Positions 19,306 through 27,549 of a DNA stretch of 64,000 nt are shown here, piece by piece. The position numbers and the translations under genes are program-made. Below the pieces are notes generated by a model, which worked only from the letters and a program-made list of their open reading frames with translations, ran no database searches and was not told the origin of the DNA. The DNA is from JANYLB01 sp963837715 (GTDB taxonomy: Bacteria; Actinomycetota; Acidimicrobiia; IMCC26256; JANYLB01), in NCBI GenBank assembly GCA_963837715.1, contig CAWIOF010000002.1:1612001-1676000 (forward strand), given 5' to 3'. Every line of letters starts with the position of its first letter. Positions within the stretch are counted from its first letter, which is position 1.

Positions 19306-20517
19306 GTGACCGAACCGGTCCGTCTCGACGATCCGCTCCCCGGCCCGGCCCGCGCCGAGCAGTCCCGGTTCCCCTGCTTCGACGGCTTGCGCGCGCTCGC
19401 CGCCACCGCCGTGGTCGTCTGCCACACGGTGCAGCTCTCGCCGACGCTGGCGTCGACGGCGGGGGCCTACCTGATCCAGCTCCGCGCCGGCGTCCAGGTC
19501 TTCTTCGTGATCTCGGGGTTCCTCCTCTACCGGCCCTTCGCGCGCGCCCACCTCACCCGCGACCCGGGACCGGCGGCCGCCGGCTACTTCCGGCGCCGGT
19601 TGCTGCGGATCTACCCCGGGTACTGGGTCGCACTCACCGTCTCGGTGTTCGTGCTCGGCGTCGCCGACCTCGACTCCCTCCGATCCGCGTTCTTCAACTA
19701 CGCGCTGCTCCAGAGCTACGACGGCGCCCAGAGCCTCTTCGGACAGGGACTCTCCGTGGCGTGGACACTCGTGATCGAGGTGACCTTCTACTGCACGCTC
19801 CCCGTGTTCGCGTTCGTGGTCGGCCGCCTCGGCGCGCGCCGACCGGTGGTGACCGAGCTGCTCGGGGTCACGGCGCTGATCGTCGCCGGTGTGGCGTGCA
19901 GCGCGTGGACGGCGTACGGCGACCCGCCCACCTTCGTGTTCGTGCTCCCTGCCAACCTTGCGCCGTTCGGCCTCGGGATGCTGCTCGCAGTCGTGAGTGC
20001 CTGGACCGACGTGCGGCGTGCCGTCCCCGGCTGGCTCACCGCGATCGGTCGCGTCCCGTGGGCGTGGTGGATGGTCGCGGTGTTCGCGTGGAGCGCGACG
20101 GTGTGGTGGGTCGGCATCGAAGCGATCTACGAGTTCGGCGACGTCGTGTCGCCGAGCCAGATCTTCGCCACGCAGCTGCTCTTCACCGTGTTCGGCTTCG
20201 CGATCGTGGTGCCGGCTGCGATCGGCGACCAGGAGCGCGGGCCCATCCGGCGGGCGCTCCAGGCCCGGCCGATCGTGTTCGTCGGGCTCTGCAGCTACGG
20301 CGTGTACCTCTGGCACACATCGGTCGCCACCGAGCTGACCGACCGGCTCGACACCGGCTCGCGGGGCGCGAACTTCTTCGCGATCACGGTGCTGACCTTC
20401 GCGGTGTCGCTGGGAGTCGCGGCGGCGAGTTGGTACCTGGTCGAGAGGCCGGCCGTCACCCTCTCCCGCCGAGGTCTCGGCAGGGGTGGCCGGACCCGGG
20501 CCCGGGCCCAGCCCTGA
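19306..20517 (+). CDS. Acyltransferase 3 family membrane protein
   Basis: 403 residues from a GTG. FPCFDGLRALAATAVVVCH carries the family His, followed by FFVISGFLLYRPFARAH and RRLLRIYPGYW. About ten helices follow and CSYGVYLWHTS lies near the end. It is a paralog of the enzyme at 11067-12311, with a near-identical motif layout. It probably O-acylates a surface sugar or lipid. It is divergent from the alcohol dehydrogenase and is followed by an amidohydrolase 64 bases downstream. Confidence 0.88.
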   Translation: MTEPVRLDDPLPGPARAEQSRFPCFDGLRALAATAVVVCHTVQLSPTLASTAGAYLIQLRAGVQVFFVISGFLLYRPFARAHLTRDPGPAAAGYFRRRLLRIYPGYWVALTVSVFVLGVADLDSLRSAFFNYALLQSYDGAQSLFGQGLSVAWTLVIEVTFYCTLPVFAFVVGRLGARRPVVTELLGVTALIVAGVACSAWTAYGDPPTFVFVLPANLAPFGLGMLLAVVSAWTDVRRAVPGWLTAIGRVPWAWWMVAVFAWSATVWWVGIEAIYEFGDVVSPSQIFATQLLFTVFGFAIVVPAAIGDQERGPIRRALQARPIVFVGLCSYGVYLWHTSVATELTDRLDTGSRGANFFAITVLTFAVSLGVAAASWYLVERPAVTLSRRGLGRGGRTRARAQP

Positions 20518-20581
20518 GCGCCCGACGGCCGATCCGCGGGGTCCGGCGGCGCGCCGGCCTCCCACATGGTGAGATGTCGGG

Positions 20582-22255
20582 ATGGCAGCAGACATCGTCA
20601 TCAGGGGTGGAACGGTGCTCGACGGATCCGGGTCTCCCGGCGTCGTCACCGATGTGGCCGTGACCGACGGCACGATCAGCGCGATCGGCGACGATCTCGA
20701 CGGCCGGCGGGAGCTCGACGCCGGCGGCCACGTCGTCGCTCCAGGGTTCATCGACGTGCACACCCACTACGACGCGCAGGTGTTCTGGGATCCCGCGCTC
20801 ACGCCGTCGTCGTGGCACGGAGTCACATCGGTGATCGCCGGGAACTGCGGCTTCAGCATCGCCCCGTGCCGACCCGAGCACCGCGAGCTCCTGGCCCACA
20901 CGCTCCAGCACGTCGAAGACATGGACGTCGCGACCCTGGAAGCCGGCGTGCCGTGGGACTTCGAGACCTTCCCCGAGTACCTCGACTCCGTCGAACGGCG
21001 CGGCACCGTCCTCAACTACGGCGTGTACGTCGGGCACACCGCGGTCCGCCTGTTCGTGATGGGCGACGACGGCTACGTGCGCGAGCAGGCGACCGACCGC
21101 GAGATCACCGCGATGCAGCGAGTCGTCGCGGAGGCACTCACCGCCGGTGCGATGGGCTTCGCGACGAGTGCATCGCCGACGCACGCAGGCGAAGGTGGCC
21201 GGCCCGTGCCGTCGCGTCTCGCCGATCTCGCCGAGGTCGAGGCACTGCTCGAACCACTCGGTCAGCTCGGCAAGGGTGTCGCCGCGCTCTTGCCGGGGGA
21301 ACGGGTCAAGCACGGCGACGTGTACGGCGTACAACGCCGCCTCGGTCGACCGCTCACCTGGACCGCGCTCCTCACGATCAAGGGATTCCCCTGGCACGAA
21401 GGCATCGTGGCCGACAACGACGCGGCCCGCGCCGAGGGCGGCGAGGTCTGGCCCCAGATCTCGGTGCGTCCACTCACGTTCCAGATGAACCTGCGTGAGC
21501 CCTTCACGTTCAACATGGCGAACGCGTTCTCCGAGCTCATGGCCGGATCCGACGAGACCCGTCGGGAGCGCTACGCCGATCCCGAGTGGCGGGCCCGCGC
21601 GCTCCACGAGCTCGACCACGACATCCTCCTCAAGCCGAACTGGGCGTCGATCGAGGTCGCCGAGAGCACCGCCCACCCGGAGCTGGTCGACCGGCGCGTG
21701 ATCGAGATCGCCGCGGAACGCGGGTGCAGCCCGCTCGACGTCATGCTCGACATCTCGCTCGACGAGAACCTCGAGGCCCGCTTCCGCTCGGTGCTCGCGA
21801 ACAACGACCCCGACGCGATTGCCTGGCTGCTCCAGCGCGACGGTCTCCTCATCGGCCTCGCCGATTCCGGCGCGCACGTCAGTCAGCTCTGCGATGCGTG
21901 CTTCTCGACCGACCTCCTCGGCAACTGGGTCCGCGAACGGGGCGTGATCGACCTCCCGCGCGCCGTGCACAAGCTCACCGGCGAACCCGCCGCGGTGTTC
22001 GGACTCGACGGCCCCGGTGGACGTGGGCTCCTGCAAGAGGGCATGGCCGCCGACATCGCGGTGTTCGATCCCGACACCGTCGCCCCCGGCCCCCTTCGTC
22101 GTGTCCGCGACTTCCCCGCGAACGGCGAACGGCTCGTGGCCGATGCACCCGTCGGGATGCGGCACGTGCTCGTGAACGGCACCGCGATCCGCCTCGACGG
22201 CGCGCCGGTGACCGAGGCCGTCGAGTCGCGCCCCGGCGTCACCCTGCGCACCTGA
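20582..22255 (+). CDS. Amidohydrolase family 3 (N-acyl-D-amino-acid deacylase-like)
   Basis: 557 residues. IRGGTVLDGSGSPG opens the protein, and FIDVHTHYDAQVFWDP provides the HxH metal pair. GNCGFSIAPC and the C-terminal GLADSGAHVSQ (catalytic Asp) complete the D-aminoacylase-type layout. The C-terminal small beta-domain (GMAADIAVFDPDTVAPG) is intact. These enzymes hydrolyse amide bonds of N-acyl D-amino acids or related cyclic amides, but many acidimicrobial copies sit among lipid genes and their substrate is unknown. A second copy is at 35920. The stop lies within a short palindrome shared with the convergent gene. Confidence 0.85.
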   Translation: MAADIVIRGGTVLDGSGSPGVVTDVAVTDGTISAIGDDLDGRRELDAGGHVVAPGFIDVHTHYDAQVFWDPALTPSSWHGVTSVIAGNCGFSIAPCRPEHRELLAHTLQHVEDMDVATLEAGVPWDFETFPEYLDSVERRGTVLNYGVYVGHTAVRLFVMGDDGYVREQATDREITAMQRVVAEALTAGAMGFATSASPTHAGEGGRPVPSRLADLAEVEALLEPLGQLGKGVAALLPGERVKHGDVYGVQRRLGRPLTWTALLTIKGFPWHEGIVADNDAARAEGGEVWPQISVRPLTFQMNLREPFTFNMANAFSELMAGSDETRRERYADPEWRARALHELDHDILLKPNWASIEVAESTAHPELVDRRVIEIAAERGCSPLDVMLDISLDENLEARFRSVLANNDPDAIAWLLQRDGLLIGLADSGAHVSQLCDACFSTDLLGNWVRERGVIDLPRAVHKLTGEPAAVFGLDGPGGRGLLQEGMAADIAVFDPDTVAPGPLRRVRDFPANGERLVADAPVGMRHVLVNGTAIRLDGAPVTEAVESRPGVTLRT

Positions 22256-22265
22256 CCGATCAGGT
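22250..22265. terminator. 16-bp palindrome carrying both convergent stop codons
   Basis: ACCTGA-CCGA-TCAGGT is a perfect 6-bp stem with a 4-base loop. The TGA of the amidohydrolase and the TGA (as TCA) of the opposing gene are its two arms. It could act as a small bidirectional hairpin, but there is no T-tract and the symmetry may simply reflect the two stop contexts. Confidence 0.35.
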
Positions 22266-22952
22266 CGGGGCGGGTGGGGGCTCCTTGCCGATGCGCTCGA
22301 AGACCACGTCGGGCATCCGGGTGACGTCCTTGTAGACGTGGTGGATGCACGGCTCGCCAGGACGCTCGGGCGGGTACTCGACGCTCGTCGGCGCGTCGCC
22401 CCACTCGACGGGCTGGATCTCGTTGTTCACCGAGCAGTGCGCGCAGTACACGGGCAGTTCGTCGCGCATGAAGGTGCGCCCGCGGCGTTCGTGCAAGGTC
22501 GTGTACGCCCCGTCGCCCTCGTAGCGACCGTCATCGATCAGGCGACCGCCACTCCCGCACCGGAACGACAGGATGATCTTCTCGTCGTCTTCGTCGACCT
22601 CGACCGCGCCGAAGTTCGCGACCATCGCCCGGGCGATCACCTTGGCCCGGGCCGACGCCGGGAGCGACCCCCACTCCGTGCCGGTGTCGCGCCGCGGCCG
22701 GACGAAGTCGTCACCGGTCCGCCGCAGGGCTCGTTCGACCGCCTCCTCGCCGAGCTCGTCGGCGATGAAGCTCAACAACACGGTGATCCAGTTGATCGAG
22801 TACTCCTGCAGGCTCCGCCACTGCGCGACCGCGCGGTCGAGCAACACCAGCCCCTGCTCGGTGTCGCCCGCAGCGATCGCGGCCCGGGCCTGTTCCCACA
22901 ACGCGGTCGACATCCGCTCGATCTCGTCGTCGGAGAGCTCGGGTTCGCTCAC
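22260..22952 (-). CDS. Uncharacterised protein with Cys-rich C-terminal half
   Basis: 230 residues from a GTG. I do not recognise the family. The N-terminal part (to about 110) is predicted helical with conserved-looking aromatic residues (SLQEYSINWITVLLSFIADELG). The C-terminal half holds FRCGSGG, YCAHCSVNN and PCIHHVYK, a set of Cys and His residues that could bind a metal. It ends 8 bases before the acyl-CoA dehydrogenase stop on the same strand and probably follows it in one transcript under the operator at 24189. A redox or metal-linked accessory role for acyl-CoA metabolism is only a guess from context. Confidence 0.6.
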   Translation of the reverse strand: MSEPELSDDEIERMSTALWEQARAAIAAGDTEQGLVLLDRAVAQWRSLQEYSINWITVLLSFIADELGEEAVERALRRTGDDFVRPRRDTGTEWGSLPASARAKVIARAMVANFGAVEVDEDDEKIILSFRCGSGGRLIDDGRYEGDGAYTTLHERRGRTFMRDELPVYCAHCSVNNEIQPVEWGDAPTSVEYPPERPGEPCIHHVYKDVTRMPDVVFERIGKEPPPAPT

Positions 22953-22959
22953 CCGTACA

Positions 22960-24168
22960 TCACTTCCTCGGGAGGCCGAGGACGCGTTCGGCGATGATGT
23001 TGCGTTGGATCTCGCTGGTTCCGCCGGGAATGGTTCCGCCGAAGGATCGCAGGTACTGGATCGCCCACGACCCTTCCCGCCACATCGGAGGACCGGCGAG
23101 GTCGAGGTCGACGGCGTCGGCGCCGAGCGCTTCGGTGCCCGCCAGCATGCAGCGCTGCACCGCCTCGCTCCCGAAGAGCTTCAACAGCGAGTGCTCCGAC
23201 GACGATCGGCCCTTCATGAACTTCGAGAAGCCCCGGTAGCCCATGAGCATGAGCGCCTGGGCATCGATCGCGAAGCCGGCGACCTCGTCGCGGTACCGGG
23301 CGTCGTCGCGCAGGAGCGTGCCGTCGGGTCCGGGTCGGTCACCCAACGCCTGCAGTGCCGCGACCGCACGCTGCACGTCGTAGGCGTAGGTGACCCACAA
23401 CATCGCCCGCTCGTGCGCGAGCGAACCCTGCGTGATCGGCCAACCTGCGTTCAGCTCGCCGAGCAGGTTCTCGCGGGGTACCGACGCGTCGGTGAAGAAC
23501 ACCTCGTTGAAGTCGAAGAAGTCGGGCTCGCTCAACTCGGCGAACGGACGCGCTTCGACACCCGGCGTCTGCATGTCGATGATCAGGGCACTGATGCCCT
23601 TGTGCTTCGGGAGCTCGGGATCGGTGCGCACGAAGCAGAGGCACCAGTCGGCGTGGTGCGCACCCGACGTCCAGACCTTCTGGCCGTTCACCACGAAGTG
23701 CTCCCGACCCTGGTCGTCGGAGACCTCCACAGCCCGGGTGCGGAGGCTCGCGAGGTCGCTCCCCGCCGCAGGCTCGCTCATCCCGAGGCACCACGCGACC
23801 TCGGCCCGCAGCGTCGGGAGCAGGAAGCGCTCCTGCTGCTCAGGCGTGCCGTAGTCGCGGATCGAGGGTGCGATGATCCCCAGTCCCTGCGGGTTGAGGC
23901 TGCGCGGGATGCTCCGCTTCGAGAACTCCTCGAAGTAGATCATCTGCTCGACGGGACTCGCGTTGCGACCCCCGAGCTCGGGCGGCCAACCGGGCACGAG
24001 CCAGCCCGCGTCGAAGAGTGTGCGCTGCCAGGCCCGGGCCCACTCGGGCATGTGGGCGCTCGACAGCTTCGGCTCGGCCATCGTCTCCCGCGACGGGAGG
24101 TTCGCCTCCAACCAGCCGAGGAGCTCGGCTCGGAACGCCTCTTCTTCGGGGCCGTACCGCAAGCGCAC
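22960..24168 (-). CDS. Acyl-CoA dehydrogenase
   Basis: 402 residues from a GTG (VRLRYGPEEEAF). Family blocks are GMSEPAAGSDLASL, VNGQKVWTSGAHHADW, a FAD-contacting SLAHERAMLW region and the C-terminal FGGTIPGGTSEIQRNIIAERVLGLPR. It catalyses FAD-dependent alpha,beta-dehydrogenation of an acyl-CoA. It is divergent from a second acyl-CoA dehydrogenase (24255) with an operator-like site between them. Two different dehydrogenase chains side by side recall the heteromeric FadE pairs of actinobacterial sterol degradation, but heteromer formation is inferred only. Confidence 0.9.
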   Translation of the reverse strand: MRLRYGPEEEAFRAELLGWLEANLPSRETMAEPKLSSAHMPEWARAWQRTLFDAGWLVPGWPPELGGRNASPVEQMIYFEEFSKRSIPRSLNPQGLGIIAPSIRDYGTPEQQERFLLPTLRAEVAWCLGMSEPAAGSDLASLRTRAVEVSDDQGREHFVVNGQKVWTSGAHHADWCLCFVRTDPELPKHKGISALIIDMQTPGVEARPFAELSEPDFFDFNEVFFTDASVPRENLLGELNAGWPITQGSLAHERAMLWVTYAYDVQRAVAALQALGDRPGPDGTLLRDDARYRDEVAGFAIDAQALMLMGYRGFSKFMKGRSSSEHSLLKLFGSEAVQRCMLAGTEALGADAVDLDLAGPPMWREGSWAIQYLRSFGGTIPGGTSEIQRNIIAERVLGLPRK

Positions 24169-24188
24169 GGGTCGACAGTAGCCTCCGG

Positions 24189-24206
24189 CCTGACACGCCC
24201 GTCAGG
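24189..24206. promoter_or_regulatory. Operator-like motif, copy 2 (divergent acyl-CoA dehydrogenases)
   Basis: CCTGACACGCCCGTCAGG, symmetric at its six outer bases on each side. It lies 21 bases upstream of the minus-strand dehydrogenase GTG and 49 bases upstream of the plus-strand one. This is the most symmetric copy of the shared motif. Confidence 0.75.
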
Positions 24207-24254
24207 TCGCGGGCAGCAGGTGGGACATCCTGTGGAAGCTCGGGTGGAGGTCCG

Positions 24255-25365
24255 GTGGATTTCGAGTTCGACGAGAACCAGGAGCTGTTGCGCGACACCG
24301 TTCGGCGGTTCCTCGCCGAGCAGGCGCCGATCAGCCCCTACGTCCGCGCCCAGCTCGAGACGCCGTCGGGTACCGAGCGCGGAGGTGTGGGCCGGCCTCG
24401 CCGGGCTGGGTGTGACCGGACTGCTCGTCCCCGAGGACCGGGGCGGCGGCGGGATGGGGATGGTCGACCTCGCCGTCGTCCTCGAGGAGATGGGCCGCGT
24501 GGTGCACCCGGGCCCGTTCCCGTCGACCGCGGTCGCCGCCGCCGGGCTCCTCACCGACGTCGGTGAGTCCCCGGGTGGGACCAGCGGCGACGGCGGCGAG
24601 ATCCTCCGTTCGATCGCCGCCGGCGAACGGTTCGCGACCGTGGTGCTGCCGATCGACGGTCGTGTCGAAGCCTGGGACGTGCGGGCAACGGACGATCGGA
24701 TCACGGGCGCGGCCGAGCACGTCGCCGACGCGGTCGCGGCCGAGGTGGTGCTCGTCGTGGCCGCCGGCGACGACGGACTCGGCGTCTTCGCGGTCGAGGC
24801 TGATGCGCCCGGGCTCGCAGTGACCGCCACCGAGACCGTCGACGCCACCCGCAAGCAGGGCACCGTCGTGCTCCGCGACGCGCCGGCCCGCCGGATCGGA
24901 TCCGGTGATGCCACCGCGGCGGTCGCCGCGACCCGCGACCGCATGATCGCGGCCGCCGTGGTCGACGGAGTCGGCGCGGCCGAGCAGTCGCTCGCGCTCG
25001 CGGTCGCCTACGCCAAGGAGCGCGAACAGTTCGGCAAGCCGATCGGCTCGTTCCAGGCCGTCCAGCACCTGTGCGCCGACATGCTCCAGTCGGTCGAGCT
25101 CGGGCGCGCCGCCGCGTACTACGCGTGCTGGGCCTGCGACGCCGCGGACGTGGCCGAACGCCGCCGAGCCGTCGCGATGGCCGCCGCGTTCGCGGGCGAC
25201 GGCTTCTACCGTGTCGCGGCGTCGGCGATCCAGGTGTTCGGCGGAGTCGGGTTCACCTGGGAGCACGACATCCACCTCTTCTACAAGCGTCTCCTCACCC
25301 TCCAGCAGTTCGGCGGCCCGCCCCACTCCCACCTCGAGGAGCTCGCCGCCATCGCCCTGAGCTGA
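24255..25365 (+). CDS. Acyl-CoA dehydrogenase, frameshifted near the N-terminus
   Basis: GTG start five bases after a GGAGG ribosome site (24246-24250). The first frame reads VDFEFDENQELLRDTVRRFLAEQ. Near 24370-24380 the frame changes and continues AEVWAGLAGLGVTGLLVPEDRGG to the end. Later blocks are YAKEREQFGKPIGSFQAVQH and QVFGGVGFTWEHDIHLFYKR, the FAD/acyl-CoA site of the family. Corrected length is about 370 residues. It pairs divergently with the dehydrogenase at 22960. It acts on an unknown acyl-CoA, and a heteromeric enzyme with its neighbour is possible. Confidence 0.85.
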
Positions 25366-25474
25366 CGGGCGACCCCTCAGGTCCACTCCTGCCCTCACCG
25401 ATCCGGGGAGGCGTTCATGGGGGGTTCACATCGCCGACCTCCCTCGCGACCGCGGGGTCGGTAACGTCGAGGAG

Positions 25475-26281
25475 GTGCTGGTGCATGTGGGTTGCGAGTT
25501 CGTGCAGCGGTCGGAGCAGCCCGTGCACATGGTGCTGCAGGTCGAACCCCGCACCGATGGCGCCGTCCGCCTGATCGACGGGCGCTGGGACGATCACACC
25601 GCCGCGGCCTCGCGGACCTACCTCGACGGCTTCGGCAACCTGTGTCGCCGGTCGACGTTGCCGGCCGGACGGTCGGCGACCCGCTTCGACGCCCACGCCG
25701 ACGTTCCCCCCGATGCCGACGAAGTCGGGTTCGGCGCGGTGGAGATCCCGCCCGAGCTGCTGCCCGACACGATCCTCTCGTACACGCTGCCCAGCCGGTT
25801 CTGTCCGTCCGACGAGCTCGGCGCGGTCGCATGGGATCTGTTCGGCACCGTGCCGGAAGGCTGGGTCCGCGCCCAGGCCATCTGTGACTGGGTCCACGAG
25901 AAGGTCGCCTTCGACTACACCACCACCGTGTCGACCGGTACCGCGGTCGACGTGTTCACCGCGCGGACGGGCGTGTGCCGCGACTTCGCGCATCTCGGGA
26001 TCGCCCTGTGTCGTGCGCTCAGCATCCCGGCCCGGTACACGTTCGGGTACCTCCCCGACATCGGGGTCGAACCGACCGGCGCCCCGATGGACTTCTGCGC
26101 GTGGACCGAGGTCTACCTGAGCGGAAGGTGGTGGACCCTCGATCCCCGCAACGGTCAGCCGAGGATCGGCCGGGTCCTGATCGGTCGTGGACGCGACGCG
26201 CTCGACGTCGCGATGGTCTCGACGTTCGGCGCGGTCGAGCTGGAGTCGATGGTCGTCTGGGCGGATCCCGTCGCCGGTTGA
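25475..26281 (+). CDS. Transglutaminase-like domain protein with an atypical active site
   Basis: 268 residues from a GTG (other GTG and ATG codons follow closely). The N-terminal beta domain (about 1-140) is followed by the transglutaminase core: TGVCRDFAHLGIALCRALSIPARYTFGYLPD holds the catalytic Cys. In the second motif (PMDFCAWTEVYLSGRWWTLDPRN) the position usually occupied by the catalytic His in DFHAW is Cys, while the Asp is kept. Family members act as proteases, amidases or crosslinkers. The His-to-Cys change suggests an altered or lost activity. The 3' end overlaps the opposing glycosyltransferase by about 127 bases. Confidence 0.8.
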   Translation: MLVHVGCEFVQRSEQPVHMVLQVEPRTDGAVRLIDGRWDDHTAAASRTYLDGFGNLCRRSTLPAGRSATRFDAHADVPPDADEVGFGAVEIPPELLPDTILSYTLPSRFCPSDELGAVAWDLFGTVPEGWVRAQAICDWVHEKVAFDYTTTVSTGTAVDVFTARTGVCRDFAHLGIALCRALSIPARYTFGYLPDIGVEPTGAPMDFCAWTEVYLSGRWWTLDPRNGQPRIGRVLIGRGRDALDVAMVSTFGAVELESMVVWADPVAG

Positions 26282-27549
26282 GCCGACCTGCCTCCCCGGG
26301 CCACGAACGCCCCCGGGAGGAACGCGTCGATCGCGATCGCCGCGAGCACCACCAGGCTGGGCTCGGCGGGCACCCGGAACCTGGTCTGGCCGTACGTGAG
26401 GATCGACACGGCCGTCACGATGAAGACGGGGACGAGGAGCTGCCAGAGCCGATCGAACCGGCGCCGCATCACCACCACGCCGGCGATCGCGAGGGCCAGG
26501 AGGGGGAAGTAGAACCAGAGCCCGAGTGTCGTGACCCACGACTCCCTCCCCTCGCCCTCGTTGTACGACACCATGTCGGTGGGCCGGAAGAGGCTCCACG
26601 TACGACCGACACGCGCGAGCACGACGGCCGGCACCCGGTCGGCGTGGTCGCGGATGTAGCGCAACGCGTCGCTTCGATACTCGGCGTTGGCCGCCGACTG
26701 GTCACCCCGCACCTCGGGCAGACAGCCGCGCTGCCACAGGCCGGTGGCGTTGCCGTAGTAGACGTCGTCGCAGTTCGCTCCGAGCAGCGAACCACCGTCG
26801 TTCGTCGACACGAAGGTCGGATGTTCGAAGCGGCCGAGGTTGAACACGACCCACGGACCCACGAGCAGCGCGACAGCCGCCAGCGCGATCACGAGGTTCT
26901 GGACTCGCTCGGGTTGGATGATCGTGCGCGTCAGGAGGACCGTCGGCAGCACCAAGAGCGGTGTCAGCAGGATCAGTTCGGCCCGGGTCAGGGCCGCGAC
27001 ACCGCAGACGGCGCCGAGAGCGAGTGCGACTCCCACCGTCGGTCTTCGCAGGTAGCGGTACGCCAGCAACAGGGCGAGGACCACCGAGAGGACGCTGAGC
27101 GTCTCCGACATGACGAGCCCGTCGTTCACCCACAGGTTCGGGTACACCGCCGCGATCCCCGCCGCGATCAGACCGGCCCTGTCGCCGGCGACCGCCCGTC
27201 CGAGCAGTCCGATCAGACCTACGGCCGCGGTCCCGAGCAAGGCCATGGTCAGGCGCTGGGCATTCGGGTTCCATCCGCTGATCCACGACACCGGTGCGAG
27301 CACGATCACGGTCATCGGCGGGTGGTCCGCCGCGGGCTCGGTGCCGGCCAGCTTCGGGTTGTCCTCGTCGAACGGGACGACGAACCCGTCGCCGTCGGAG
27401 AGGCGGTTTGCGGCGGCGTTGTAGAAGACCTGATCGCCGACCATCGGCTCGTTCCACTTCTCGAACACGACGTAGCCGACGCGGACGGTCAACGCGAGCG
27501 CCGTGATCAGCAACAGGGAGCGCACGAAGCGCCGTCGGGACTCGCTCAT
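26155..27549 (-). CDS. GT-C membrane glycosyltransferase (family 39-like)
   Basis: 464 residues, ATG within an ATGA overlap with the paralog upstream. The acidic loop MVGDQVFYNAAANRL, AADHPPMTVIVLAP, VYPNLWVNDGLVMSETL and LTRAELILLTPLL match the three other copies in this window. The Cys-pair loop is GANCDDVYYGNATGLWQRGC. The last helix region is ILTYGQTRFRVPAEPSLVVLAA. The final 40 residues are Ser/Thr-rich and run antisense into the transglutaminase gene. They are unlike the paralogs, so the true stop could be earlier if there is a base error. Confidence 0.85.
   Translation of the reverse strand: MSESRRRFVRSLLLITALALTVRVGYVVFEKWNEPMVGDQVFYNAAANRLSDGDGFVVPFDEDNPKLAGTEPAADHPPMTVIVLAPVSWISGWNPNAQRLTMALLGTAAVGLIGLLGRAVAGDRAGLIAAGIAAVYPNLWVNDGLVMSETLSVLSVVLALLLAYRYLRRPTVGVALALGAVCGVAALTRAELILLTPLLVLPTVLLTRTIIQPERVQNLVIALAAVALLVGPWVVFNLGRFEHPTFVSTNDGGSLLGANCDDVYYGNATGLWQRGCLPEVRGDQSAANAEYRSDALRYIRDHADRVPAVVLARVGRTWSLFRPTDMVSYNEGEGRESWVTTLGLWFYFPLLALAIAGVVVMRRRFDRLWQLLVPVFIVTAVSILTYGQTRFRVPAEPSLVVLAAIAIDAFLPGAFVARGGRSAQPATGSAQTTIDSSSTAPNVETIATSSASRPRPIRTRPILG

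Noticed and set aside
18139..20763. An 874-residue open frame ending in the alcohol dehydrogenase
   Set aside because: The upstream 500 residues are antisense to the acyltransferase and have the Arg/Asp/His-rich look of GC-rich shadow frames; the dehydrogenase starts at 19200.
25361..25385. CTGACGGGCGACCCCTCAGG as another copy of the operator motif
   Set aside because: The half-sites are the wrong distance apart and it overlaps the end of a coding region.
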